Positions 7,786 to 14,946 of a stretch of 64,000 nucleotides of DNA are shown in pieces. Position numbers and translations under genes: made by a program. Below the pieces are notes generated by a model. The model was given only the letters and a program-made list of their open reading frames with translations, had not been told where the DNA came from and made no database searches. The DNA comes from Streptomyces fodineus (GTDB lineage: Bacteria > Actinomycetota > Actinomycetes > Streptomycetales > Streptomycetaceae), in the NCBI RefSeq assembly GCF_001735805.1, contig NZ_CP017248.1, positions 9,238,001 through 9,302,000 of the forward strand, given 5' to 3'. Numbering within the stretch: position 1 is the first letter of the stretch; each line of letters starts with the position of its first letter.

Positions 7786-8910
7786 ATGAGTGTGTCCCTG
7801 ACCAAGGGCGGCAATGTGTCGCTGAGCAAGCAGGCCCCCGGTCTGACTGCTGTGACGGTCGGGCTGGGCTGGCAGGCCGGGACCGGGTGCGAACTGGACG
7901 CCAGTGCGCTGCTGTGCGACCGGTCGGGCAAAGTGCTGTCCGACGAGCACTTCGTCTTCTTCAACAACCTGAGCAGCCCCGACGGTTCGGTCCGCCACAG
8001 CGGCGGCGGCAGTCCGGTCGACGGCGACGACCAGCGGATCCAGGTCGATCTCACCCGAGTCCCGGACCGGGTGGAGAAGATCGTCTTCCCGGTGTCCGTC
8101 TACGACGACGCCGGCCGTGGCCAGACCTTCGGCCAGGTGCACCGGGCCCACATCCGCGTCCTCGACCAGGACAACGGCACCGAACTGGCTCGCTACGACC
8201 TCGCGGCCGGCGGACTGTCGGCCGAGACCGCGCTCGTCTTCGGCGAGCTGTACCGGCACGGCGCGGAGTGGAAGTTCCGCGCGATCGGCCAGGGTTACGC
8301 CTCGGGGCTCGCCGGCATCGCCACCGACTACGGCGTGGCCGTACTGAAGGACGCCGCCCCGAGCCAGGCCCCGAGCCCGAATCCGCCCCCGGCCACCGCA
8401 CCGCAGACCAGTGCCGGTCCGTATGCGCCACCCGCTCCGCCGAATCCACCGGTCGCCGGCCCGTCGGCCCCGGCATTCACCACATCCCCTTCACCTACCG
8501 GGAGTTCCACCGTGACCTGCTTCTTCGACCCCAACCACGGCCCGGGCACGACGACCGTGAGCTGGTCCCCGCAGTGGGGCGTGCCCCGGCCGGTGCAGAC
8601 CTGCGGCGGCTGCGCACAGCGCGTGCAGACCACGGCGCCGCCCTTCTACACCCCGCCCCAGCAGGGCTATCCGCAGCCCGTGGCACAGGGTTATCCGCAG
8701 CAGGGTTACCCCCAGCAGGGTTATCCCCAGCAGGGGTACGCGCAGCCGTACGCGGACCACGACCATCACCAGCAGGGCGGCGGTCGGCGGTTCGGCACGG
8801 GTGCGCTCATCGGCGCCGGTGCGGCAGGCCTCATCGGCGGCGCACTGCTCAACGAGGCGTTCGACGACGACGAGCCGGAGGTCGTGGTCAACAACTTCTA
8901 CGAGGACTGA
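7786..8910 (+). CDS. TerD-domain stress protein with Gln/Pro/Tyr repeat tail
   Basis: The protein is 374 residues. Residues 1-185 are a TerD domain: MSVSLTKGGNVSLSK start, then VTVGLGWQ, CELDASALLC, DEHFVFFNN and IVFPVSVYD, with the acidic residues that bind calcium in TerD proteins. A Pro-rich linker follows, then a Cys pair (TCGGCAQ), a GYPQQ tandem repeat, a His-rich HDHHQQ run, a glycine-zipper-like hydrophobic stretch (GALIGAGAAGLIGGALL) and an acidic end. The start ATG has GGAGGG 5 bases upstream. TerD proteins are tied to tellurite and membrane-stress phenotypes. The tail suggests membrane association or condensation, which is inference. Confidence 0.86.
   Translation: MSVSLTKGGNVSLSKQAPGLTAVTVGLGWQAGTGCELDASALLCDRSGKVLSDEHFVFFNNLSSPDGSVRHSGGGSPVDGDDQRIQVDLTRVPDRVEKIVFPVSVYDDAGRGQTFGQVHRAHIRVLDQDNGTELARYDLAAGGLSAETALVFGELYRHGAEWKFRAIGQGYASGLAGIATDYGVAVLKDAAPSQAPSPNPPPATAPQTSAGPYAPPAPPNPPVAGPSAPAFTTSPSPTGSSTVTCFFDPNHGPGTTTVSWSPQWGVPRPVQTCGGCAQRVQTTAPPFYTPPQQGYPQPVAQGYPQQGYPQQGYPQQGYAQPYADHDHHQQGGGRRFGTGALIGAGAAGLIGGALLNEAFDDDEPEVVVNNFYED
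8686..8745 (+). repeat. 15-base tandem repeat coding GYPQQ
   Basis: Four consecutive 15-base units close to CAGGGTTATCCCCAG encode QGYPQ repeats in the tail of the TerD-domain protein, with a fifth degenerate unit just upstream. It is a coding tandem repeat, so unit number may vary between strains. Confidence 0.8.
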
Positions 8911-8913
8911 GTC

Positions 8914-8928
8914 CTCCCGTACCGGGAG
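8914..8928 (+). terminator. Short hairpin after the TerD gene
   Basis: CTCCCG-TAC-CGGGAG begins 3 bases after the TerD stop codon. The stem is only 6 pairs and there is no U-tract, so its strength is uncertain. Confidence 0.4.
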
Positions 8929-9075
8929 ACCTCTCCGACCGCTGTGCACGCATGCGCCCGTCCCCGGTGGCGAGTGCCGGGCCGTCCCGGCACCGCCGAA
9001 GCGCCGGAACCGGACGCCTACACTGGGTGGGCGCAGGTGCGTCGGCTGTGACGAGGGCGGGGACGGGAGAGGGCT

Positions 9076-9438
9076 GTGACGGAGAGCGCCGCCGGCTTCG
9101 AGGACCCGCCCGCCGAGGTGCTCGAGCAGGCCGCCGCGGCGTTCGGTCTGCTCGCCTCCTCCGCCCGGCTGCACCTGATGTGGGCCCTCTCCCAGGGCGA
9201 GAGCGATGTCACGCACCTCGCCGACCGGGTGGGCGGAGCGCTCCCCGCGGTCAGCCAGCACCTGGCGAAACTGAAGCTCGCCGGCCTCGTCCGCGCCCGC
9301 CGCGAGGGCCGGCGGCAGGTGTACTGCATAGGCGACCCGGACGTCGTGACCCTGGTCCGGCTCATGGTGGGTCAGCTGACCGCACGCTCGCAGCTCGGCT
9401 CCGGCTCTGCCCGCGGCCTGCGCAGGTTCGGCGGCTGA
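9076..9438 (+). CDS. ArsR/SmtB-type winged-helix regulator
   Basis: The protein is 120 residues. The ArsR-type winged helix is clear: FGLLASSARLHLMWALSQ, then SDVTHLADRVGGALPAVSQHLAKLKLAGLVRARREGRRQVYCIG. The Cys pair of the ArsR alpha-3 metal site is absent; the only Cys is in the wing (VYCIG), so it either senses another metal at a C-terminal site or a non-metal signal. The GTG at 9076 follows a GGGAGAGG ribosome site. No transporter or metal gene is adjacent. An AT-rich dyad just after its stop and the TTGCGCAA sites on both sides are candidate targets. Confidence 0.85.
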   Translation: MTESAAGFEDPPAEVLEQAAAAFGLLASSARLHLMWALSQGESDVTHLADRVGGALPAVSQHLAKLKLAGLVRARREGRRQVYCIGDPDVVTLVRLMVGQLTARSQLGSGSARGLRRFGG

Positions 9439-9446
9439 CGGCGTCG

Positions 9447-9471
9447 CTTCTATATGGCGCTCTTATATAAG
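9447..9471. promoter_or_regulatory. AT-rich inverted repeat
   Basis: CTTCTATA and TATATAAG (7 of 8 paired) flank a 9-base centre, and TTATATAA at 9463-9470 is itself palindromic. Such AT-rich sequence is rare at this GC content. It lies between the ArsR-type gene and the LCP gene and may be an operator. Confidence 0.35.
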
Positions 9472-9582
9472 CCGCGTAGACTCCGGCTCCCATACAACCC
9501 AGGGTCGTACAGCCGTTCCATGAGATGCCCCACCTGTGAAATATGTGTGTATCTGTGCTGTTCGGGCCGCAGGTTTGTTAGA

Positions 9583-9590
9583 TTGCGCAA
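9583..9590. promoter_or_regulatory. TTGCGCAA site 2 of 4
   Basis: The octamer palindrome, 113 bases upstream of the LCP start, lies just after a possible -10 element (TAGATT at 9579-9584). It is consistent with an operator in the LCP promoter region. Confidence 0.45.
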
Positions 9591-9703
9591 CTATGCAAGC
9601 AAGGCGGAGCGGCACGCTCCGCCCGCCCGTACACCGCCGCGCGGGCCTGGCCGTACACCCCATGGCCCGGTCCGACGGGCCCGACCGTTCATGGGAGTGG
9701 GAG

Positions 9704-11410
9704 ATGAGCGACCCGTGGGACGGCCCCGCCGGCCAGGCCACGCGCAGCCGTAGCGCGCGGGTGCCCGGACAGCGAGGGGCCGGGCCCGACGGGCCGGGTA
9801 CGCCGGGCGGCCGGGCCGCGGCCCGCGCGGCCGCCCGCTCCCGTGGCGGCAAGCGGGGACGCCGGGGCCGCGCGGTGGGCCGCGGCCGGCGGATCCTGAA
9901 GGGCATCGGGATAGGTCTGTCGGTCATCATCGTGGTCACGGCCGGCGCGGGCTGGTGGTTCTACGAGCACCTGAACGGCAACATCAACAGCGTCTCGCTC
10001 GACGGCAAGGGCGGCACCGAGAAGGCCGACGCCTTCGGCCGGACCCCGATCAACATCCTGGTCATGGGCTCGGACGGCCGCACCAGCGCGGCCGACTGCA
10101 AGCTCGGCGGTGGCTGTTCGAAGACCGGGGTGCAGACCGGCAGCAACGCGGACGTGCAGATGGTGCTGCACATATCCGCCGACCGCTCCAACGCGACGGT
10201 GATGAGCATCCCGCGGGACACCATGACCCAGGTTCCGGCCTGCAAGGACACCGAGTCGGGCCGCGCCACGGGCGGTTACTACGGCCAGATCAACAGCGCG
10301 TTGCAGTACGGTCCCGCCTGTCAGGTGGCCACCGTCCACCAGCTCACCGGCATCCCGATCGACCACTTCGTCAAACTCGACTTCTCCGGCGTCGTGAAGA
10401 TGTCCGACGCGATCGGCGGTGTCTCCGTCTGTGTCAGCGACAACGTGTACGACACCTACTCGCACCTGAAGCTGGCCAAGGGCGATCACACCCTCAAGGG
10501 CGAGGCCGCCCTGGAGTTCGTCCGCTCCCGGCACGGCTTCGGCGACGGCAGCGACCTGGGCCGTACGACGACCCAGCACCTCTTCCTCAGCTCGTTGATC
10601 CGCAAGTTCAAGAGCGCGGGCACGCTCACCGACCCCACGGCCGTCTACGGCCTGGCCGACGCCGCCACCAAGGCGCTGACCGTGGACGACGGCCTGGGCA
10701 GTGTGAAGAAGCTGATCTCGCTCGCGTCGGACGTGAACAAGGTGCCGACCAAGCGGCTGACGTTCACGACGATGCAGACGGCCGCCGACCCGAACAACAG
10801 GGAACGGCTCGTCGTGGGCCCGGGCGCCAAGACCCTGTTCGCCACCATCGCCAATGACCAGTCGCTGACCAACGGCTCCGGCCAGAAGTCCGCGGCGGCC
10901 TCGGCGACCGCGAAGGCGACGGCCCCGGCCGTGCCGGCCTCGCAGATCGCCGTTACGGTCGAGAACGGCACCGCGGTCACCGGCCGTGCCTCGGCCATCG
11001 CGACCGCGCTGACCGACCAGGGCTTCAGCTCGGCGACGACCACGGCCAACGCGCCGAGCCCCGCGGCCACCACCAGCCTCACCTACGGCAACGGCCAGAA
11101 GGACGAGGCGCAGACGGTCGCCAAGGCGCTCGGTCTGTCCTCCGCGCACCTGAAGCAGGGCACCGGCAGCGGCCTGACCCTGGTGATCGGCAGCGACTGG
11201 CCCAGCGGCACCGGCTTCCCGGGCGGCAGCTCCTCCCCGGCGCCGGCCGACACCAAGGCCGCCGTCGGAGGCGCGCACGCCTCCACCGCCGACCAGGCCA
11301 AGACCTGCGCCAAGGTCAGCCCCTACAAGACGGTCAACCTGAACGGCGTCTCCATGACACCGTCCCAGGCCTACGCGGCGGCGCGCGGCAAGCCCGACTC
11401 CGACTCCTGA
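9704..11410 (+). CDS. LytR-CpsA-Psr (LCP) family wall-glycopolymer ligase
   Basis: The protein is 568 residues. It has an Arg/Gly-rich cytoplasmic N-terminus (1-64), one membrane anchor (about 65-87), and an extracytoplasmic LCP domain (about 115-285) with NILVMGSDGR, ADVQMVLHI and VMSIPRDTM, ending with GEAALEFVRSRHGFGDGSDLGR, which holds the family Arg residues. A C-terminal LytR_C domain follows near 410-500 (IAVTVENGT). LCP enzymes attach glycopolymers such as teichoic acids or arabinogalactan-like chains to peptidoglycan. The ATG at 9704 follows GGGAGTGGGAG; earlier in-frame codons have no ribosome site. The gene is followed by a hairpin at 11434. Confidence 0.9.
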   Translation: MSDPWDGPAGQATRSRSARVPGQRGAGPDGPGTPGGRAAARAAARSRGGKRGRRGRAVGRGRRILKGIGIGLSVIIVVTAGAGWWFYEHLNGNINSVSLDGKGGTEKADAFGRTPINILVMGSDGRTSAADCKLGGGCSKTGVQTGSNADVQMVLHISADRSNATVMSIPRDTMTQVPACKDTESGRATGGYYGQINSALQYGPACQVATVHQLTGIPIDHFVKLDFSGVVKMSDAIGGVSVCVSDNVYDTYSHLKLAKGDHTLKGEAALEFVRSRHGFGDGSDLGRTTTQHLFLSSLIRKFKSAGTLTDPTAVYGLADAATKALTVDDGLGSVKKLISLASDVNKVPTKRLTFTTMQTAADPNNRERLVVGPGAKTLFATIANDQSLTNGSGQKSAAASATAKATAPAVPASQIAVTVENGTAVTGRASAIATALTDQGFSSATTTANAPSPAATTSLTYGNGQKDEAQTVAKALGLSSAHLKQGTGSGLTLVIGSDWPSGTGFPGGSSSPAPADTKAAVGGAHASTADQAKTCAKVSPYKTVNLNGVSMTPSQAYAAARGKPDSDS

Positions 11411-11433
11411 CCGGCGGCACGCGCGGTTGTGTG

Positions 11434-11451
11434 GTTGCGCAAGGCCGCAAC
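11434..11451. terminator. Hairpin after LCP gene, containing TTGCGCAA site 3
   Basis: GTTGCG (11434-11439) and CGCAAC (11446-11451) form a 6-base stem with a 6-base loop, 24 bases after the LCP stop and 10 before the end of the convergent small gene. The octamer TTGCGCAA occupies 11435-11442. It could terminate transcription from either side, or be a binding site. Confidence 0.45.
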
Positions 11452-11460
11452 CCGGAGGGG

Positions 11461-11694
11461 TCAGGGACTGGCGATGTCGAAGCCGTACCGCAGGGGCTCG
11501 CTGGTGACGGTGTAATCGCGGCGGTACAGATACACCGCCTCCGCGCGTACGCCACCCGGTGGCGCGGCCTCGACCTGGCAGGGGTACGTCACCTGCAGCA
11601 CGCGCGGCCGGTCGGAGACCTTCATCCGCAGCCCGTCCGCCGGCCCTCCCTCGAGCACGGCGGTCTCCCAACCCGTCACTTCGGTAGTCTCCAC
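11461..11694 (-). CDS. Conserved small hypothetical protein
   Basis: The protein is 77 residues and soluble. It contains an ETAVLEGGPADGLRMKV start and an AEAVYLYRRDYTVTSEPLRYGFDI end, a predicted beta-rich pattern seen in small Streptomyces proteins of unknown role. I do not recognise a named family. The GTG start at 11694 has no purine-rich ribosome site upstream, but a -10-like TAAACT ends 7 bases before it, so the mRNA may be leaderless. TTGCGCAA site 4 lies in the promoter. The gene is convergent with the LCP gene. Confidence 0.65.
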   Translation of the reverse strand: METTEVTGWETAVLEGGPADGLRMKVSDRPRVLQVTYPCQVEAAPPGGVRAEAVYLYRRDYTVTSEPLRYGFDIASP

Positions 11695-11701
11695 GCGGGA
11701 A

Positions 11702-11719
11702 AGTTTAAGGGTTGCGCAA
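11702..11719 (-). promoter_or_regulatory. Leaderless promoter with TTGCGCAA site 4
   Basis: On the minus strand TAAACT (11707-11702) is spaced so that transcription would begin at the GTG start codon at 11694. TTGCGCAA (11719-11712) lies just upstream, in the spacer region, where a bound protein would block polymerase. The -35 element is not obvious. Confidence 0.4.
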
Positions 11720-11730
11720 GTCTTGAGTGT

Positions 11731-11744
11731 GTGACCCGGGTCAC
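11731..11744. promoter_or_regulatory. GTGACCCGGGTCAC palindrome
   Basis: A perfect 14-base palindrome between the glutamine amidotransferase stop (11760) and the promoter of the small gene. It may be an operator for the small gene or act as a short terminator for the amidotransferase gene. Confidence 0.4.
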
Positions 11745-11759
11745 CCCGCGCAGGTGCGG

Positions 11760-12629
11760 CTATGCGGGCCGCTGGGAGTCGGCCGCCTCGGGGCGCAGGT
11801 CGGCCAGGGTCAGGGGGTGGGCCGGTGGACCGGGCAGGGCGACGGTGGAGGTCACCCGGAGGTCGGGGCCGACGTGGAGCAGTTCGCCGGGTTCCAGGAG
11901 CCGCCAGTGGGGGCTCTCGTCCATGGGCTCGCTGGCCACGACCACGGACGGGACCTCGCCCAGATGCGCCGACCGCACCCGCAGATGACCGTACCGGCCG
12001 GTGTGGTCCAGATGCCGCGAGCCGTGGTGACCGCCTGCCGGGCGCCGCAGCACGTACAGCTCATGGGTGGCGGGATAGCGCAGGGCCCACAGCTCCCGGG
12101 CGGTGACGAGGATGATGTTGAGGGCGAAGAGAGGCAGGTTCCCGGCGACCCAGCGTGCCGCGGACACGAGGCCGGCGGACACATCCCCGCCGTGCGCCGC
12201 CGTCTCCCGCGTGACCAGGGCGAAGAAGCGCTCGGAGTCGGTGTCGCCGTGCACCAGTGCGCGGTCCTCGCCCAGGTGCTGGTCGAGCCCGTCCAGCCCC
12301 TCGATCACACCGTTGTGCGCGAACAGCCGCCCGTGCTGCTCGAACGGGTGCGTGTTGCGCACGTCCAGCCCTCCGGTCGAGGCGTACCGGATGTGCGCGA
12401 GGAAGGTGGCCGACTCGATCTCCCGGGCCTCCCTGGCGAAGGCGCGATCCTCATAGGCGGCGATCGGTGCCTTGTGCAGCTCCGGGGTGCCGCCCGCGTC
12501 GAAGTACCCGAGCCCGGTGCCGTCGGGTTCGCGGTGACTCTGCGCGCTGAGACTGTCGGGGGCGTCCAGCAGCCAGAACGTGGCATGCGTGCGGAGCGGG
12601 GAGCTGATCAGCCCGAACAGTCGGCACAC
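11760..12629 (-). CDS. Class II glutamine amidotransferase
   Basis: The protein is 289 residues. The catalytic nucleophile is Cys2 (start V/M-CRLFGLISS), exposed after removal of the initiator, which fixes the start at GTG 12629. Other Ntn-amidotransferase features follow: DGTGLGYFD, TFLAHIRYAST, NTHPFEQHGRLFAHNGVI and GDTDSERFFALV. The EgtC-type length and plan suggest hydrolysis of a gamma-glutamyl or amide bond, but there are no egtABD neighbours, so an ergothioneine role is not supported. It appears monocistronic. Confidence 0.87.
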   Translation of the reverse strand: MCRLFGLISSPLRTHATFWLLDAPDSLSAQSHREPDGTGLGYFDAGGTPELHKAPIAAYEDRAFAREAREIESATFLAHIRYASTGGLDVRNTHPFEQHGRLFAHNGVIEGLDGLDQHLGEDRALVHGDTDSERFFALVTRETAAHGGDVSAGLVSAARWVAGNLPLFALNIILVTARELWALRYPATHELYVLRRPAGGHHGSRHLDHTGRYGHLRVRSAHLGEVPSVVVASEPMDESPHWRLLEPGELLHVGPDLRVTSTVALPGPPAHPLTLADLRPEAADSQRPA

Positions 12630-12773
12630 GACATCCTCCTCGTCACCCGTCGCCCGTAGCGCCCCGGTACCGCGCGCCCGGACGACCATGGTCCCGCGCG
12701 GCGGACGTTCCCGCACCCGGCACGGGGCGGCATTCGGCGCGGTGTACGGCACTCGGTCCCGGCGGCGGATTCC

Positions 12774-13688
12774 TCAACGGGCCGGTCGTAGCGCCGAGTC
12801 GAGCGCCGTGTCGATCGTCGGGTGAGCGAAGGTGAAGCCCGCCTTGCGTAGGGCGGCCGGTACGACGCGCGCTCTGCACGTGATGCTCGCGGCGAACTCG
12901 CCGAGCGCCGCGCGCAGGGCGAAGGCGGGGACGGCGGCGAACGCCGGACGGCGCAGTGCCCGGCTCAGTGCCCGGGTGACCTCCCGGTTGGTGAGCGGCT
13001 CGGGGACCGTGAAGTTGACGGGGCCGGAGAGCTCCTCGGTGTCGAGGGCGAAGCGGAGGGCCGCGATGTGGTCGGTCAGCGAGATGAACGGCCAGTACTG
13101 GTCGCCGGAGCCGAGCCGGCCGCCGAGACCGTAGCGGAACAGCGGGAAGAGCCGCCCGAAGGCGCCACCCTGCGCGGAGACGACCAGGCCGGTGCGCGGG
13201 TGCACCACCCGCATGCCGGCCTGCCGGGCCGGATCGGCGGCCGCCTCCCAGTCGACGCAGACGGAGGCCAGGAAGTCGTCCCCCGCCGACTCGCTCTCGT
13301 CGACGGTCCGTTCGCCGGTGTCGCCGTAGTAGCCGGTCGCGGACGCGGACACCAGGACGCGCGGCGGGTTCGCGGAGTCGGCGCAGGCGCGCGCGATGGT
13401 GTCGGTGCCGCTGACTCGGCTGTGGTGGATCTCCCGCTTGTAGGCGGCGGTCCAGCGCTTGTCGCCGACTCCCGCGCCGGCCAGGTGGACGACGGCGTCG
13501 ACACCGTCCAGCACGCCGGGCTCGACCTCTCCGGCCGCAGGATCCCAGCGGGCGGACGGGCTGCCGTCCCGAGGGGCGAGGGCGGACCGGTCACGGACCA
13601 GGCGGACGACCTGGTGGCCGTCCGCGAGGAGCGAGCGCGTGAGGGCGGAGCCGATGAGGCCGGTGGACCCGGTGATCGCGACGCGCAT
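12774..13688 (-). CDS. TIGR01777-family NAD(P)-dependent epimerase (copy 1)
   Basis: The protein is 304 residues. It has a Rossmann motif at the start (MRVAITGSTGLIGSALTRSLL), then VVHLAGAGVGDKRW, LVSASATGYYGDTGE with the Tyr of the SDR site, and a C-terminal DUF1731-type helix (AALRKAGFTFAHPTIDTAL). These proteins are extended SDRs of unknown substrate. The start ATG has GGGAGGG upstream. The upstream gene on the same strand is a second member of the same family, with roughly similar motif order but clearly divergent sequence. Operator-like TTGAAC/GTTCAA elements lie at 13713-13762. Confidence 0.88.
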   Translation of the reverse strand: MRVAITGSTGLIGSALTRSLLADGHQVVRLVRDRSALAPRDGSPSARWDPAAGEVEPGVLDGVDAVVHLAGAGVGDKRWTAAYKREIHHSRVSGTDTIARACADSANPPRVLVSASATGYYGDTGERTVDESESAGDDFLASVCVDWEAAADPARQAGMRVVHPRTGLVVSAQGGAFGRLFPLFRYGLGGRLGSGDQYWPFISLTDHIAALRFALDTEELSGPVNFTVPEPLTNREVTRALSRALRRPAFAAVPAFALRAALGEFAASITCRARVVPAALRKAGFTFAHPTIDTALDSALRPAR

Positions 13689-13712
13689 GGTGCCCTCCCG
13701 ATTTCGCGCTGA

Positions 13713-13762
13713 TTCAAACTTGAACCACGACGCACGATACCTCGATGCTTGTAAGTTCAAGT
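13713..13762. promoter_or_regulatory. Paired TTGAAC/GTTCAA elements upstream of epimerase 1
   Basis: TTCAAACTTGAAC at 13713-13725 is itself a near-palindrome, and GTTCAAGT at 13755-13762 is the reverse complement of ACTTGAAC at 13718-13725. The half-site GTTCAA is shared with the perfect palindrome in front of the second epimerase, suggesting one regulator. Confidence 0.5.
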
Positions 13763-13779
13763 AAAGACCCCGGCCTGAC

Positions 13780-14769
13780 TCAGGCCTGTTGTCCCGCCGC
13801 CGCTCCCGTCCGCCCGCGGCGGCCCGTCCGCAACGACCTGGACCGCCGTACGAGGTCCAGGGCGGCCGGCGGCCACTCGCGGTACGCGAAGTCGAACCCC
13901 GCCTCCAGCAGCCGGCCCGGGACCACCCGGCGGCTCTTGAGCAGCAACTCCGTGTCCGAGCGCAGCGCGAGCGCCCCCAGCTCCGCCATCCACCGGGTCG
14001 CCGGCAGCCCCACCGGGACGCCCCGCGCCGCGCGGAGTGCCCGCATGAAGTCCCGCTGGGGGATCGGTCCGGGGGAGGCGAGGTTCACCGGCCCCTCGAT
14101 GTCCTCCCGCTCGACCAGGAACTCCACCGCGCGCACGAAGTCCTCGTCGTGGATCCAGGAGACGTACTGCGCCCCTCCGGCGACCGGCCCGCCCAGTCCC
14201 AGCCTGGCCAGACCCAGCAGGACGTCGAAGACCCCGCCCCGGTCCGGGCTCATCACCATCGCCGAGCGCAGTGCCACCTTCCGCGTCGCCGGCGCAGGCG
14301 CCTCGGCCTGGGCGCGCTCCCAGTTCCTCGCGATGTCGACGCTGAACGCCCAGTAGTCCGGAACTCCGGTCTCCGAGCCGCCGATGACCCCTGTCGCCTC
14401 GTCGTTCGCCGCGTCGAAGCGATGGGCGTAGATCGTGGCCGTACTCATCTGCAGCCACACCCGCGGTGGCCGCGCGGCGGCGGCGATCGCCTCGCCGACC
14501 ACCCGCGCCGAGTCCACCCGGGACTCCATCATGTCCCGCAGGTTCTCGGCGGTGTAGCGGCAGGAGACGCTGCGTCCGGCCAGGTTGATCACGACATCGC
14601 TGCCGTCGATCACCTCGGCCCAGCGGCCGAGCGTGCCCCCGTCCCAGCCGACCTGCCGCTCTCGCGCCGGATGCCGGGTCAGCACGGTGACCTCGTGACC
14701 CGCCGCCGTCAGCGCACGATCGAGAATCGTTCCGACCTGTCCGGTTCCTCCGGGCAGAACCACCTTCAT
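13780..14769 (-). CDS. TIGR01777-family NAD(P)-dependent epimerase (copy 2)
   Basis: The protein is 329 residues. It has a Rossmann start MKVVLPGGTGQVGTILDRAL, then VVINLAGRSVSCRYTAENL, LQMSTATIYAHRFD (YA in place of the YG of copy 1), AFSVDIARNWE and YVSWIHDEDFVRAVEFL. The family is the same as the downstream copy, but the detail is different: no C-terminal extension match and an altered active-site region. The ATG at 14769 has GAGGGGG upstream. A strong promoter (TTGAAC-N17-TACGCT) whose -35 lies within an 18-base palindrome drives it. It may be co-transcribed with copy 1, 91 bases downstream, although that gap carries its own operator-like elements. Confidence 0.87.
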   Translation of the reverse strand: MKVVLPGGTGQVGTILDRALTAAGHEVTVLTRHPARERQVGWDGGTLGRWAEVIDGSDVVINLAGRSVSCRYTAENLRDMMESRVDSARVVGEAIAAAARPPRVWLQMSTATIYAHRFDAANDEATGVIGGSETGVPDYWAFSVDIARNWERAQAEAPAPATRKVALRSAMVMSPDRGGVFDVLLGLARLGLGGPVAGGAQYVSWIHDEDFVRAVEFLVEREDIEGPVNLASPGPIPQRDFMRALRAARGVPVGLPATRWMAELGALALRSDTELLLKSRRVVPGRLLEAGFDFAYREWPPAALDLVRRSRSLRTGRRGRTGAAAGQQA

Positions 14770-14794
14770 CGAGCCCCCTCGGTTCGGTGCACAC

Positions 14795-14825
14795 AGCGTA
14801 GCCCTAGTTTTGAACATGTTCAAAA
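14795..14825 (-). promoter_or_regulatory. Promoter and 18-bp palindromic operator
   Basis: TTTTGAACATGTTCAAAA (14808-14825) is a perfect palindrome. On the minus strand it supplies the -35 element TTGAAC (14823-14818), followed after 17 bases by TACGCT (14800-14795). A repressor bound here would block epimerase 2. The divergent receptor gene begins 121 bases to the right. Confidence 0.65.
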
Positions 14826-14900
14826 GGAGTCGCTGCCGGCCGTGCCTGCCCACCCCGACGGCAACTGCCGCGGAGCACCTCTGCGTTGACATGCGCTGCG

Positions 14901-14926
14901 GTAAGGTACGAGCTGTTTGGTTTAAT
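14901..14926. promoter_or_regulatory. Possible autoregulatory element (ARE) of the receptor gene
   Basis: The stretch GGTAAGGTACGAGC followed by TGTTTGGTTTAA, just upstream of the receptor start, has the length and AAACCAAAC/GGT pattern of gamma-butyrolactone receptor sites. TTGACA at 14886-14891 could be the -35 element beside it. The dyad is imperfect, so the call is tentative. Confidence 0.4.
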
Positions 14927-14946
14927 TTTCAGCTTGAGGAGGGTCC

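Noticed and set aside
8686..8745. Repeat array as possible CRISPR
   Set aside because: The units are 15 bases, directly adjacent with no spacers and in frame coding QGYPQ, so it is a coding tandem repeat.
9689..11671. A 660-codon minus-strand frame over the LCP gene
   Set aside because: Antisense shadow of the LCP gene; no motifs, and the convergent small gene at 11461 is a better explanation for that strand.
11760..12629. EgtC assignment
   Set aside because: The fold fits, but no egtA, egtB, egtD or egtE gene is near; kept as a general class II amidotransferase.
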